A DNA stretch of 64,000 nucleotides. Origin: Aselliscus stoliczkanus (lineage: Eukaryota > Chordata > Mammalia > Chiroptera > Hipposideridae). Both the position numbers and the translations under genes were made by a program. Numbering within the stretch: position 1 is the stretch's first letter; each line of letters begins with the position of its first letter. Location: the NCBI GenBank assembly GCA_033961575.1, contig CM066736.1, forward strand, positions 85,088,852 through 85,152,851, written 5' to 3'. Positions 11,600 to 23,328 of this stretch are shown piece by piece. The notes beneath the pieces were generated by a model that was not told the origin of the DNA, made no database searches, and saw only the letters and a program-made list of their open reading frames with translations.

Positions 11600-12990
11600 A
11601 CATAGTAGGCCCTTCCCCTCCAAGCATAGGAACGGGCAGCAGCGGAGTCGAGATGTTACTAGTCATTCTGCCTCAACATGAACTGGCAGAACTCCTGACC
11701 TTTGACCTGGCCCTCACCTTTTTCCAGACTGGCAACCCTATCCTCATCTCCACCCCTGGCCTTCACACTGGCTTTCTGTCTGCCAGGCTGCGGGGTGATC
11801 AGAGTTCATAGAAACTCTGCCCTAGTTCAGCAGCACATCTGCCGTGTGTGGCCAGCCCGCTTGGCTTAGGCCCTGACCCCAGCGCAGGGTCAGAGGGGTA
11901 GGGAGGGTAGCCTGTGGGGCCTTAGGGACAGGGGGTTGACTGTGTGCCATGGTGGTATTTTTCAATCTCTCTCATCTCATCAAGGTGGGCTGGGCTAATG
12001 TGCTCCTTTTGACACCAAGAGAACCTGAGGCTCAGAGAAGATAAAAGACCAGACTCTTAACCGACTCAGCAAACCGTGTGGGGATTATGACCTTGGAACA
12101 CAGACTTAGGTCCTGGTTCTTTCCACCTCTGGGTCTACTTTCTTGCCCACCAAAGCTTTGAGGGGAAGTGCATGGATCCAGGAGTCACCAGACCTCGGCT
12201 CTAATCCCAGCTGGGCCAGAGACCAGCCAGGGGACTAGCTGTGTGACTCTGGGCCAGCCCCCAACCTGGCCAGGCTGTCAAGACGCTCTGTGAGGGAAGG
12301 AGACCATTTCTGCCCCTGGAACTCTCTAGGCCTGCAATAATTGTCAGCTATTGTGACTGTTTCATAACTGCTCAGTAACTGTTGCTGAACCGAATTCCTG
12401 GGGAGACAGGCGGGGTGTCTGTGGGTGGGGAAAACGTCTAGCACTTTCAGCGGGGCTGCACGGTTCCCTTCTCACATCTTCCTTCCCCCAGCGACTGGCA
12501 GCCTTGAGAGGGAGTGGAATAGAAGGACTTTGTGGACAGGGGTGGGGAGAAATGGGTCTGGCATTTACCCCACCCCCACCCCCCAGCCCACTGTATCTGT
12601 GTGAAACCCCTGTCTCCTTATTTGCAGTCCCTGGTTCAATGAACAATGTTTTATTTTTTTCATAGCACCTGTCACCATCCAAACTAACTTGGATTACTCT
12701 GTTTTCACTATCCCTGCCCACCCCACCCTGGAATGACGACCATGCAGCAGGGACTTTTCTGTGTTGTTCCCTGTGCTATCTCCTACACCTAGAACACCAC
12801 CTAGCATGTAGTCAGTGCTTAGTCATTATTTGTGCAGTGCGTGAATGAGCTGATTCTTTGTAGTCAGGCCTTTGCATTTGGGGATGTTGCCTAAGTCAGA
12901 GCCCACCCTGTTTTCTAGAGATCTTCAATCTGGTGCGGGGGTGGCAGACACAGACAGTGACCTTTGGTGTGACCTGTGCTGTGACAGAGG
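11600..12990. other. Intergenic sequence with weak MIR/L2 remnants
   Basis: 12175-12260 resembles the first half of a sense MIR, and 12750-12850 resembles an L2 3' end (CACCTAGCATGTAGTCAGTG). No exon was supported. 12560-12590 is a short poly-C/A tract. Confidence 0.45.
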
Positions 12991-13260
12991 GAAGGAGGCA
13001 CCTGGGCTGGAGGAAGCCAGAGTAGGCAGCCTCTGATCCACTTCAGGGAGCAGGAGAGACCAGGTGGAAGGGCCTGGGAGGCCTCTGGGAGAAGACTCAG
13101 CTGAAGAAGGAAAAGATGAATAGGAGTTAGAGGGATGAGGGAGGGAACAGCATTCCAGGCAGAGAACAGCATGTGCAGAGGCACGAAGGCATGAGAGGTC
13201 ACACTGCGTGAGAGGCGGCTGATGCTGTAGAGGCAGGACAGTGGCTGAGATGATAGACTC
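12991..13260 (+). repeat. Ancient interspersed repeat, family not assigned
   Basis: AACAGCATTCCAGGCAGAGA and ATGTGCAGAGGCACGAAGGC recur with changes at about 16750-16800, 32160-32280, 52660-52700 and 56470-56560. It is clearly a dispersed old family, but I cannot name it. Confidence 0.6.
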
Positions 13261-13480
13261 TGGGGGTGGGGAGGGGACACCTGAGGGAACAGTGGGGCTC
13301 TGATGGGAGATAGCTGAAGGATGTGCAAATTCGAGCTGTTTCTTCTCCCAGTTCTCAAAGGCTGCCCACCTGTTGAGAGGTAGGGCTCCTGGGGGAGGCA
13401 GCTATTTGCCCACTGGTTGTAAATGTTTCCTCCCGGCTGCCTAGCTTCCCCAAGTTAGTGCAATCTCCCTGCTGAGCTAG

Positions 13481-13481
<1 letters not shown>

Positions 13482-13541
<60 letters not shown>
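13482..13541. repeat. (CT)n microsatellite, about 60 bp
   Basis: Uninterrupted CT dinucleotides. On the - strand it makes an artefactual Arg-Glu repeat in an open frame at 13355-13576. Confidence 0.98.
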
Positions 13542-13542
<1 letters not shown>

Positions 13543-13599
13543 TCCCACCCCTGAGAGAGAATAGGCTTGTGGCCAAGGCCTACACTGCCAGGCCAGGGT

Positions 13600-14550
13600 G
13601 GCGGTGGGGTCTTGGAGCAGCAGCTGTCCTTTCCACACCCAGTTTTCTCCTCAAATTCCCACCTAGTGGGTAATAAGAGCCTTGAAGGCCTTCCCTCCTG
13701 GAGTTTTGGTGTTTTGGAGTTTTGGTGTTTTGGCAGATGGAGTCGGGAAAGTGTGTGGTGACTTTTCTAGCCTGGAGATGCTGCCCAGTGGCCCCAAGAA
13801 GTGTGACTCATTCCAGCCTTGCTAGGCGTGGGGATCAGGCTTCTGGCTCCTACCTACTCCTCCAGCCAGAAACTTTTCAGCCCAGGCGGCCATGGGAGAG
13901 CCTTGAAGCCAGAGAGATGGATTTTGCTGAGACCTCAGCAAGTTTCCACCTCTTTCTGGGCCTCAGACTGCTCTTTTGTAAAACGGGTATAATGGTACCT
14001 GTCCTCTTTCTGCAGAGCCAGTAGACCCACTCCTAATCTTGGAGTTGGCCTTTGTTCACCTTGGACAAGCCTGTCCCCCTTTTGGGCCTCAGTTTGCCCA
14101 CCTGTATGTATGTTGAGGTGGTTGGACCTAAGGGTCTCTGAATGTCTTTCCAACTCAGATATTCTCTCCCCAGGCCCATAAATTCTGTGGATCCAGTTGG
14201 TCCTTGGTGATCACACTACTGGCAAATACCCACCCAGGTTCTGCTTCCAGGAATGCTTCCAGGAAACCCGCCCTAACTCCTACAACTTTCTTCTGCCTTT
14301 GGAGAATTCTAGAACAAAGGCCTTTCTAACACTGTACCGTCCTTCCAGCATCGCCTAATAACTGGGGTCAGTTCTGCCTTCAGAAGCCACAGAACTCCAT
14401 ATAATTCAATAGACTCTAGGCGCTGGGCACCCTGGCCAGGCCTTGTGCTGGTCTCCGGGATCATGGAGGAACCAGAAATGGTCATGGTTCTTTAGGGGCT
14501 CATTGTTAAATTGAGGGAAAGGTCTAGTAAGCACATAGTAAACATTCAAT
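13600..14550. other. Intergenic sequence with a sense MIR at 13905-14000
   Basis: Two MIR-like patches (AGTTTCCACCTCTTTCTGGG and, at 14085, CCTCAGTTTGCCCACCTGTA). 13697-13735 has a short tandem GGAGTTTTGGTGTTTT repeat. Nothing else recognised. Confidence 0.5.
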
Positions 14551-14559
14551 TAATGTCTG

Positions 14560-15150
14560 TGCTCTTTCAATTAAGAACTGAACTAGGGGAAGGAATTAAG
14601 AAGTACAAATGACAGTAGTCATGAAGATGTAGAGTATAGGATAAAGAATATAGTCAATAATATTGAAATAACTATGTATGGTGTCAGATGGGCACTAGAT
14701 TTAACAGGGTGATAGTTGAGAGGAGCTGGGGGCAGGGTGAAAATGGTGACGGGATTAAGCGGCACAAATTGGTAGTTACAAAATAGTCAGGTAAAGTAAA
14801 GCATAAAGAATATAGTCAATAATATGGTAATAACTATGTATAGTGCCAGGTGGGTAGTAGACGAGTCAGGAGGATCACTTCTTAAATTACACAAACATCT
14901 AACCACTGTGCTGAACACCTGAAATGAATATAAAATAATATTGAATGTCAACTGTAACTGAAAAATTTAAAAAGAGGGTAAAAAAAGGTGAAGGAGAATA
15001 AGAGGTCCAAATTTCCAGGTATAAAAACAGGAGATGTAAAGTTCAGCATAGGGAATATAGTCAATTATATTGTGATAGTATGGTACAGTGTCAGATGCTG
15101 CTGGATTTATCATGGTGATCATTTCTTTAGGTATATAATTTCAGTAAAAG
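14560..15150 (+). mobile_element. L1 3' UTR with about three tandem internal units
   Basis: The phrase AAGAATATAGTCAATAATAT occurs at about 14644 and 14806, with a diverged copy (GGAATATAGTCAATTATATT) at about 15052. Each is followed by an AACTATGTATGGTGTCAGATG-type segment, so the repeat unit is about 160-250 bp. CTGAACACCTGAAATGAATA and the TGTCAACTGTAACTGAAAAA phrase at about 14947 are Laurasiatherian L1 3' ends. Confidence 0.85.
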
Positions 15151-15214
15151 CTAGGGCGGACCCACTAGCTCTGTCTGACCCCTGACTGACTAATACTCCC
15201 AGTTTGGATCTACA

Positions 15215-15385
15215 AGTACACCCCTTTCTGGGCACCAGGCACTGTTGCCTCATCCAATGCCTTCAATATCTATCTCATTGAATCCCCACAACAGCCCTGC
15301 CAGATAGTAACTCTTATTCCATTTTGTAGATGAAAAAAACCGAGGCCCAGAGCAATCCGATATCCTCCCAAAGTTCACATGCTCA
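15215..15385 (-). mobile_element. MIR fragment
   Basis: GGCACCAGGCACTGTTGCC, TCTCATTGAATCCCCACAAC and TGAAAAAAACCGAGGCCCAG are antisense MIR. Confidence 0.85.
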
Positions 15386-16105
15386 GTACACTTGGAGCCC
15401 AATTAAAACCAATCTGGCTAAAAACCTCTCCCTTGACTATGCTGCCTCTTGTGTGTCCCTCTGTTCCTGTCATGGCTAGGTTTGGGGTCAGCTCTCTCCC
15501 AGAGTCCCCTCAGCACCAGGCTTGGGTTGGTGAGGCATCTCCTCAGGTGAGGGAGCCATGGCAGGGGGCTCCCAGCTGGGATGGAGACTTTGGGCCTGAG
15601 TGAGGGTCAGGATGCTCATCATCGCCCCAGAGAGACCACAGGCACCAGCAGCAGCCGGGGGAGGTCAGCCTTGTGTGGGTGAGGAGGGGTCTTCCCAACG
15701 CCTTCAGGTTCCCCCTTAAAGATGCCCTTTGCTGCAGCAGCCTGGCAGTGACAGAACCCTGGCCTGGGAGCCCCAAGTCCAGGCTGCAGCCTTGCTTGGC
15801 TCTGGGGTGGGGCTCTTCCTCTTCAGACTCCAAATTCCCCCTTTGCAGACAGGAGCAGGAGCCAGCTCGCCAAGCAACACTCATAACTAGCTGAGTCACA
15901 GCCACAGTCTGATCTAGAAGGGCAGACATGATCCTGAATGTCCTCCCTCACCCCTCCTAAAGCCCCTCCCAAGTCTCTGAAGGCTGCAGCAGGGCCCACC
16001 CTACATCATCAGCGTCAGCGGGATGTTCTTTCATTTAGGGAAGGAGTTCCCCCTGTCAGTGACAGGATGGGAGGGGCGGGAGGGGATGAGATCAGTGGGG
16101 CCCAG
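15386..16105. other. Intergenic sequence, nothing recognised
   Basis: GC-richer DNA with overlapping short open frames on both strands but no splice-flanked exon I could defend. Confidence 0.4.
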
Positions 16106-16109
16106 CTGC

Positions 16110-16330
16110 CTGCTGGTGAAGTGTTCTCGGGTCAGACAGACCGTTCACCAGCTGCGTGACCTTGGTCAGAGCTCTTAACCTTCTCAAACTTCAGTTTCCA
16201 TATCTGCAAAGTGGTAATCATAAAAGTGTCTACTATTAGAGGTTATGAATAGTGGGGATAAAATAAGAATTAAAGTGAAGTATGTCTATCAGGCACTTGG
16301 CATCGAGCCTGGTAGTGAGCACTCAGCAGT
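16110..16330 (+). mobile_element. MIR fragment
   Basis: Sense order: GCTGCGTGACCTTGGTCAGA, TTCAGTTTCCATATCTGCAA, TATCAGGCACTTGGCATC. Confidence 0.88.
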
Positions 16331-16609
16331 GTGGCCTTGATGACAACGAGGATGATGCTGGTGATGATGGCGGTGAGGGGGAGAAGCACGCCCACAACAG
16401 TTAGGTCTGACAGTATGAGGCACTGTCGCACTCTCTCCCAGCACGTGGGTGTTTTGCACTGACTGTTCCTTTTTCCCAGCTACCATTCCTGGAGATACTC
16501 GACTTCCGGTTCCACAAATGCGTCCTAGTAATCAAGGACCCTTGTGGCACCAGGTCCTGTGGACCTGAGCCTGGACGAAAAAGGCCTCATGCAGATCAAC
16601 ACCCAACGG

Positions 16610-16990
16610 CTGTGTGCTGAGCCATGGTGGGAGCACTAGGTTTGGAGGGATTCATAGAAGGTTTCCCAGGGGAGGCAGAGTTGAGCCGAGTCTTGATGGA
16701 GGAGTACGAATGTGCTGGAAGAAAATAGGATTCCTTTTTCCGTTGAAAAGCATTCCAGTCAGATGAAGCAACGTGTGCAAAAGCAGAGAGGTGTGAAATA
16801 GCATGTTGAGCTTGGGAAACTGCAAGAAGCACAGTATGGTTAGAGTTGGAAGCAGGTGGGGGAGGGGTGAGCGAGGAAAGCGGAATGGAGAGGATGTTTG
16901 GGGCAGAACATGAAGAGCCTGCTGTGCTAAATAAGACAATGAAAATGTATTTTGAAGCAATGGCAACTTCTTCTTTTCATCCTGCCACAA
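16610..16990 (+). repeat. Ancient interspersed repeat, same unnamed family as 12991-13260
   Basis: GCAGAGTTGAGCCGAGTCTTG, AAAGCATTCCAGTCAGATGA and CGTGTGCAAAAGCAGAGAGG follow the order seen in the other copies. Confidence 0.55.
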
Positions 16991-17572
16991 ACATTTCTGA
17001 GGATCTACTCGACCCAAAGCACCTTTGCGGCAGGCTCCTTGGTGATATACCTTCCAGCTGCCCATGGCTCCCCCTCACACTAGGCCGTTCATGTCTCCAA
17101 GAGCTGACAGCACACAGCTGAGACTCTGTTCCCTGCTATTGCTTTAGGCTGAAGACACACTCCTCTTCTAATGTCACTCCCTTTCCCAGACCAACCCACA
17201 TCCGGGAACCAGTCCATTTGGGGGTATAAAGTTGTCCCCAGTGTGGGACAACTGTGAAAAGTCATTGCACCTCCAGAGCTCCCTGAGAGATGGGCTGAGG
17301 CCTTCATGGGGTCTGCATCACAGCCCCACTTCAATTACTTCCCCCACAGATATTGACCTTAAAATCAATCCCCAGTAAACCTGCCAGCAAATGTTCCAGC
17401 AAATGTTCATCTCAGAACCTCCTTGCCCAACCTGCAACAGGCATCGTGGAGGTCTGTCAATAATGGTTGCCATCTCATGGAGGGGTCCAAAAGGGACCCC
17501 TGCTTTAAGAAGTTGGCTCTGCCCACAGTGTGAGAATGAAATGGAGGGAGAGACTGGGGCCCAGAGACCGGT
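16991..17572. other. Intergenic sequence, nothing recognised
   Basis: No confident repeat or exon. Confidence 0.4.
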
Positions 17573-17583
17573 GAGGAGGTTGT

Positions 17584-17720
17584 GGTTTGTTTTGCTTTTT
17601 TTAAGTTTTATTTTTTTTTTTTTTTGAGGGCAGTGTCACTGGCCCTCATATGTGGGACCCGAACCGGGGCTGCTGGCTTCCCAAACCAGCGCTTAACCAC
17701 TGCGCCACTTGGCCGGCCAA
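17584..17720 (-). mobile_element. Short head-only SINE
   Basis: T-run, then the tRNA-like head reading to GGCCGGCC at about 17711-17718. On the - strand the A-box-like GGCGCAGTGGTTAAGCGC and B-box-like GGTTCGGGTCC are intact. GAGGAGGTTGT is duplicated (17573-17583, 17721-17731). Confidence 0.92.
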
Positions 17721-17739
17721 GAGGAGGTTGTTTTGATTT

Positions 17740-18030
17740 AGCAGAGGAATGATGGGGGATACAGGTGGGAGGGGGCAGGAAGAGGGATGAGTCTGAAGGA
17801 CTTAGAGGAAACAGAATTGCCAGAGGGGACAGACTGGGTACCGGGAGCTGCCTGGCGCAGCTGGGCCGAGGTGGAGCTAATTCCTGAGATGGATTTAGCA
17901 GGACTCAGTTCAGTTTGGGAGTGGACAGCATGCCGAGCATATGAGACATCCGGGTGGAGCCCAGGAGGCAGGGCCGAGGATCCATGCTCTGGAGAGGGAT
18001 GTGAGCTGGAGGTGTGACTATGGGGATGAA
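17740..18030. other. Purine-rich intergenic sequence
   Basis: Possibly another copy of the unnamed ancient repeat (AAGAGGGATGAGTCTGAAGG). No exon supported. Confidence 0.35.
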
Positions 18031-18194
18031 CCAGCACCTGGCAGCTTACAAAGCATTTCTGCACACCCATTATTTTAATATGGGCACCAACCAATTAGAA
18101 GGTTCACCGGGGCCCTGGAGACTCGCTATTGGACTGGATGTTAGCCCTTTATTTGCTGGATCATGGGGGTGGGGTGCTAGATGAGAGGCTCTGA

Positions 18195-18420
18195 GCAGTA
18201 GCTACTTACCGAGTGGTAAATTAGCATCTTTGCATGCCAGCAGAATATCAGCCCTCCTGGTTCCTCACATAATCCTCACAGGTATCTACTGAGTCAGATA
18301 CTACTATAATCCCTTCTTAAATAGAGGAAAGCGGGGCTCAATGAAGAGAGTGACTTACCAGGAATCAGACACCGCCTAAACATCAGAGCTGCATTCAAAT
18401 CCAAGTCATCCAATCCAGCA
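18195..18420 (-). mobile_element. MIR fragment
   Basis: CTCACATAATCCTCACAGGT, AGAGGAAAGCGGGGCTCAAT and GCTGCATTCAAATCCAAGTC are antisense MIR. Confidence 0.7.
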
Positions 18421-21065
18421 TCCCATGCCTGCAATCGGAACCGGAATTCTTGCCTCTTTAGTCAGGATCCTTTCGCCTTATTCAAATGACCACTTCCTGT
18501 AGCGAATTCCAGAATTTCTGATCATGAGCCATTGTCTCTTTCCAAGGAATAGTGCTGGGAATATCCAGGCTTGTGGGGAACGTGGGGTGGAGTGGGATAA
18601 GCCCAGTGCCAGGCATGAAGGAATTTCCAGACCTGGGATCCCCCAGTTCCTGGTTTGGAGCCCAGTGTGTAGAAAGTTCGTGGCCTCTCTAATGGATAGT
18701 ACCTCCCAGTGATAGGGGACCTGGGATACTGGCTGTGCCTACCTCAGCTGGAGCCCACCACCTCCACCCTCTTGCCTCTAGGGAAATGAGCAACTTGCGA
18801 GGCAGTGAGCATCTTGTTACTGAAAGTATTCCTGCGGAGCCTGGCTTGTCATTTGTTCATCCATTCATTTACACTGAACAACTGTTCAAGGAGTACCTCC
18901 CATGTGCCTTATGCCACCTGGGTTCTGCCCTCACCTGGGTCCAGCCTCATCTGGGTCCAAGCTGGTAGAGGGGTTGGGTGCTAAACAGTGAGACAGACTG
19001 GGGAGTGAACAGGGCTATTTGGTTTGTCCCTGTGTCCTCTGAGCACACATGAGGCCAGCACAGAGATGCCGTCAGGGACTATTGATTAATGGATAAAGAA
19101 AGGAAGGGCCGAGGTTGGACAAAAGGAAGGGCTTCCTGACTGGCACGAGAAAGACTCTTGCAGGGGGGATAAGTAAGGGGTCAGTGGCATCTCTATCCCT
19201 GGAAAACGCCAGCCTCTGCCCTCAGTGTTTGACAGTCACCCATCCAGAAGCAGGAGGCTCTGGAGCCTTCCCAGATCTGGAATCTTCAGTTCTGCTATGG
19301 CTCCAGGTGGCATCCAGCTGCCAAAAGAACATTTGGGCTGTTTTCTCAGCTGTGACCCAGACCACACTGAACTGACTTTCTTGCAAAATCCTGCTCAGGG
19401 ACTCTGGAAGAGTGTTGGCAGCGGGGATGGAAAAGGCAGAGGGCCCATCGGCAGTGCCCTGGTCCCCTGTCCCCAAGCCCACCGGAAGTACCAGGCATGA
19501 CTTGATAGGGTTGCACTGTCTCAGGTTTTAAAAACATATGACCTGGTGTTTTGTTTTTTTTCTTTTAACTTTTAAAACTTTTCTGAGATGATTTCAGAAG
19601 CCAGCTCCTTACTCTTTGCCCATCTCGCAGTCATCACTTCATCCCCATCCTCACGGGGCTGTGGCACTCAGCAAAGAGGCCAGGCTCCCCTGTGGCCACC
19701 CATGGAAGAAGAAATGGCTGCACGAGAGGGGGGAGCAGAGGGAAGAGACTAAACTTTAGTGAGCACCTACTATGGGCCATTATTTAGGATGAGGAGACAG
19801 AGTTAAAGTGATATATACAGGAACACACAATTGATGATGACTGTGCTAATACTAATAAAAATGATAATTAATAGGGGAAACCATTATTTGAAAAACCAAT
19901 AATTTCTTATGGTTAAACCTAATGCATGTCCTTCAGGCATAATGCATGACGTTCTGTCTTCTTGCGGGAATTCTCTACCAAGAAAGAGTTTTCAAAGCCA
20001 AAGAAGCTGAGGCTGAGAAAGTTCAGGTGACTGTCAGTGTTCCCAGCACATCAGTAGTGGGGCCAGGCCTTGAACTCAGGTCAGTTTCCAAAGCTCCTCA
20101 ATTCCCTGACCTCAAGCCAAGGTCCTGAAACTCATGTTGACTCAAGAGATGGAAAGACACTGGCCTGGTGGTTGGGAAACCTGGGCTGGAACACTCTGCC
20201 CCAAAGCACTGGGTGGCCATGGGCAGGTCTCTGCCCTCTCTGGGACTCACTGCCCACATCTGTAAAGGGAGAGGTGGAACTCACCTATTTCCCACTGTGA
20301 CCACCTTTGGATGTGTGATGTGCATAGTAGGCCAGGATCATACCTCCCTCATCTGTTCTCCCAGAGACTGGAGTAGCCCTTGGCTCAGAGGGTGCCTCAA
20401 TGAGCCTGCAGTGACTATGGGGGCAGGAGGGAGCATGTGTGGTTGAACTGGGGGAGGGGGGGGTGGCTCAAAGGCACCGAGTGAGTGGGCAGGGAACCCA
20501 GGGCTGTTCCTCATGGGATAGCAGGCTACCTTCCTGGTGATGGGGAGGGACCCCCCTGCCCAGGCCCTGGACAGGACTCTAAAGGGGGAGAGTCTAAGGA
20601 TCTCCCTCAGACTTTACTGGCTGAGTAATGCTCCTCCACAGAAAGGCCCTCTACCCTTGATCTTTACTGGGTCTCCTGAAGAGTTGGAGTTCAAAGCTTG
20701 CCAGGGGGCTGCAGTGTCTAGAGGCTTCCCTTGAATTGCCACAATCATTTATGTCACCAAGTACTCAGTCTTGTCCCCCCACTCCCACTCTAGAGAAAGA
20801 AGACCAAGCCCAAGGTAACATCCAGCAGGACACAGCTGTGTGTCTGCCCACCTCAGGGAACCACCCACCCAGCTCAGAGGGTAGGAGTGAAAATAAGACT
20901 AGTGCCTTCTACAGCTAGGCTCGGGGAAGGGAGGGCAAGTGACTCCCAGAGAAAGAGCTCATAGATGTTTTACACCTGGGTCAAGCTTCTGGATCATGAA
21001 CTTCAGGTAGCTCACAAGGGAAGCATTATGGGCCTTTATTTTACCACCTGACCAGCCAGCACTGT
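18421..21065. other. Intergenic sequence, mostly unassigned
   Basis: Contains small MIR-like patches (18855-18920; 19740-20110 antisense; 20160-20290 sense) and an AT-rich patch at 19790-19920. No coding exon recognised; the open frames between 19115 and 19540 overlap on both strands and lack splice support. Confidence 0.45.
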
Positions 21066-21069
21066 AGCA

Positions 21070-21295
21070 GCAACTGTGACCATTTGCTGAACACTTACCG
21101 TGTGCCAAGCAAGATGCTCAACTCCTCACATTTATTCTCAGATTTGATCCTCATAACAGCCCTGTGAATAAATTACTATTTTTATTTCCACTTCATAGCT
21201 GAAAAAACAAAGTCTTGGAGATATTATATAACTTGTCCAAGTTCAGACATCTAATAAGTGGTAGAGGAGCCAAGACCCAAATCCAGACTACAAAA
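21070..21295 (-). mobile_element. MIR fragment
   Basis: GCTGAACACTTACCGTGTGC, GATTTGATCCTCATAACAGC and AGTTCAGACATCTAATAAGT mark an antisense, near full MIR. Confidence 0.88.
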
Positions 21296-21323
21296 CTTGG
21301 TCTTACTGCTACATTATACTAGT

Positions 21324-21387
21324 TCCATCCGTCCGTCCATCCATCCATCCATCCATCCATCCATCTATCCATCCATCCATCCATCCA
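21324..21387. repeat. (CCAT)n microsatellite, about 60 bp
   Basis: Tetranucleotide array with a few CCGT and CTAT variants. Too short-period to be a CRISPR array. Confidence 0.97.
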
Positions 21388-21399
21388 GTTACCCATTTG

Positions 21400-21870
21400 T
21401 ATCAGACAAGGTGTCAGTAGAAAATAGATTCACACTAAAATTAGGATAGTTCAAGGTAGGCTTAATAAAGATGGGGAGGGGTGATGTGAAGGGAAGCCAC
21501 ACAGGATTCAGCAATTGCTAGGGTCAGGAACAGCAAGGTTGACAATACCTAGGACCTGAAGGGGTGATGAGATGGAGGTGGGAATGGAAGCTGACGGAGA
21601 GAGGGCCATGTGGGGAGAAGCCTGTTAGGAGTGGTGCCTGTTTTCAAGAAATGCACCCGTCTGAGGCACCACCCAGAGAGAGGGCCTGGCATTAAGTACC
21701 CTGGCTTCCACCATTCCTCTCTCATTCTTCCATCTCTTGTTGGGCTCCCCTTTGTCTAGACACAACCAGAAGCCAAATGGCACTGAGGCCAGTCAATGCA
21801 GTCCCTTCAAATCAGTGTCCGGGGCACAGAGCAGGGTGTGGAAATCTGGAGAACAGATCTAAAGGGACAA
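21400..21870. mobile_element. LTR-like old repeat, family not assigned
   Basis: Phrases such as ACAACCAGAAGCCAAATGGC and AGGCCAGTCAATGCAGTC also occur, diverged, around 48560-48700 (CTGACCAGAAGCCAGTGGAA). I read both as old LTRs of the same kind. Confidence 0.45.
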
Positions 21871-21969
21871 AGGGATGACACCGTCCAGCTATTCTGCATA
21901 TCTCTCCTGGCACTGGGCAGCATCAGGCTCTGCTATTGACATGAGGATATGATTTCAGGCTAAACAGAT

Positions 21970-22029
21970 TTCCTTCCTTCCTTCCTTCCTTCCTTCCTTC
22001 CTTCCTTCCTTCCTTCCTTCCTTCCTTTT
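21970..22029. repeat. (TTCC)n microsatellite, about 60 bp
   Basis: Perfect TTCC units running into TTTCTTTCTTTCC. Confidence 0.97.
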
Positions 22030-23180
22030 TCTTTCTTTCCTTCCCTCATTCATCAGGTGCCCTTGAGGCCTCTGTGAGAAGTTCTGTGCTGGATGCTGGG
22101 GACCCAGGGAAGGACCCAGCTCCTGCCCTTGGGTTGCTCACAAACCACCGAGAGGTCACCTTGAGATGTGATCTGGGCTTCCTGGTTCCTTGTGTAGGTC
22201 TGAAGGGGGTGGGGGAGGGGGTGTGAGTCAGATGAGATGGAAGCAGTCCAACCAGCAGAAAATCTATTTGCTGACTTTGCTAATTTGACCAATTATTCTT
22301 AAGATTATATCTGTCTTTTGGGGATGTAGTCAGGGGATGAAGGGGCCAGCTTAGCCAAGGTGAGGATCAGTGCCTTGGTCTCATTAACACCATGATCTTA
22401 TAATGAAGAAACGAAGCCCCAGACACGTGGGAGCAAGTCATGACCCCATAACTTCCAGGGCTCCTGTGGTGAATGGGGAGGTAGGCAGAGCCCGCTTATC
22501 ACAAGGCTGGGCTTATACTCCAGTTCAATTGTGTGCCCTTGAAGGAGGCCCTGCCACCCTCTGGACCTACTTCTCAGCTATACAGAGGATGCTGGGACCT
22601 CCAGCTCTGAGGTTCAGGGAGTCTGGGAGGAGGCCATAGCTGGGACCCTGTCTGTTTCCCCATGCCATCCTCAGAGCTTATGACAGACCCACATGAATGC
22701 CTCTGTGCTTCTGTTTTCCTTCAGGACCTTGTAGTTGCTGCCTCACTTCCCTGCACTCAATTACCACCAGCTTCCTTTGGTCCTGATTTAATACTGCACC
22801 TAAGCCCCTCTGAGCTCATCCCGGTGCTGTGAGGTTAATGGCGCTGGTAGTGTTGATGTGAGGGATCTAGGCATGCTAGGGGCAGCTGAGAGCCCACCTA
22901 GATATGTGAGGAGGTGAGGAGTTTGCCTCCCCAATGCTCCTTTGCCTCCTGACACCTCAGGGTGTCCAATACAGGAATGCTTGATGCTTACACAATAAGT
23001 ATTCTCAGCCCTGGAACCTCTGGTCTGGCAGGGATGGAAGCACTTTGTCTCTTCCTTCTTTGGTCTTTTTGTTTGCTCAATTGGTTAGTTGACTTCCAAT
23101 AATTTCTTACAAGACTATATCTATATATCTATATTTATCTCTGTATTTCAGTCTTTGTGATATGCATGAAACTCTAAAAT
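22030..23180. other. Intergenic sequence, nothing recognised
   Basis: 22390-22630 is weakly MIR-like (CCATGATCTTATAATGAAGAAACG). No exon supported. Confidence 0.4.
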
Positions 23181-23190
23181 GCAAGGCCCA

Positions 23191-23318
23191 GGGCCGACTG
23201 AGTGGTGCTGTGGTTAAGCGCTGGCTTGGGAAGCCAGCGGCCCTGGTTTGGGTCCCACATATGAGGGCCAGTGACACTGCTCTCAAAAAAAAAAATAAAA
23301 AATAAAATAAAATAAAAC
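23191..23318 (+). mobile_element. Short head-only SINE, sense
   Basis: GGGCCGACTGAGTGGTGCTG, GGTTAAGCGCTGGCTTGGGA and CACATATGAGGGCCAGTGAC, then an A-rich tail with TAAAA repeats. GCAAGGCCCA is duplicated exactly (23181-23190, 23319-23328). Confidence 0.94.
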
Positions 23319-23328
23319 GCAAGGCCCA

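Noticed and set aside
13355..13576. Open frame with a long Arg-Glu repeat
   Set aside because: Produced by the (CT)n microsatellite read on the - strand.
21324..21387. CRISPR-like array
   Set aside because: A 4-bp period with no spacers; a microsatellite in a mammalian genome.
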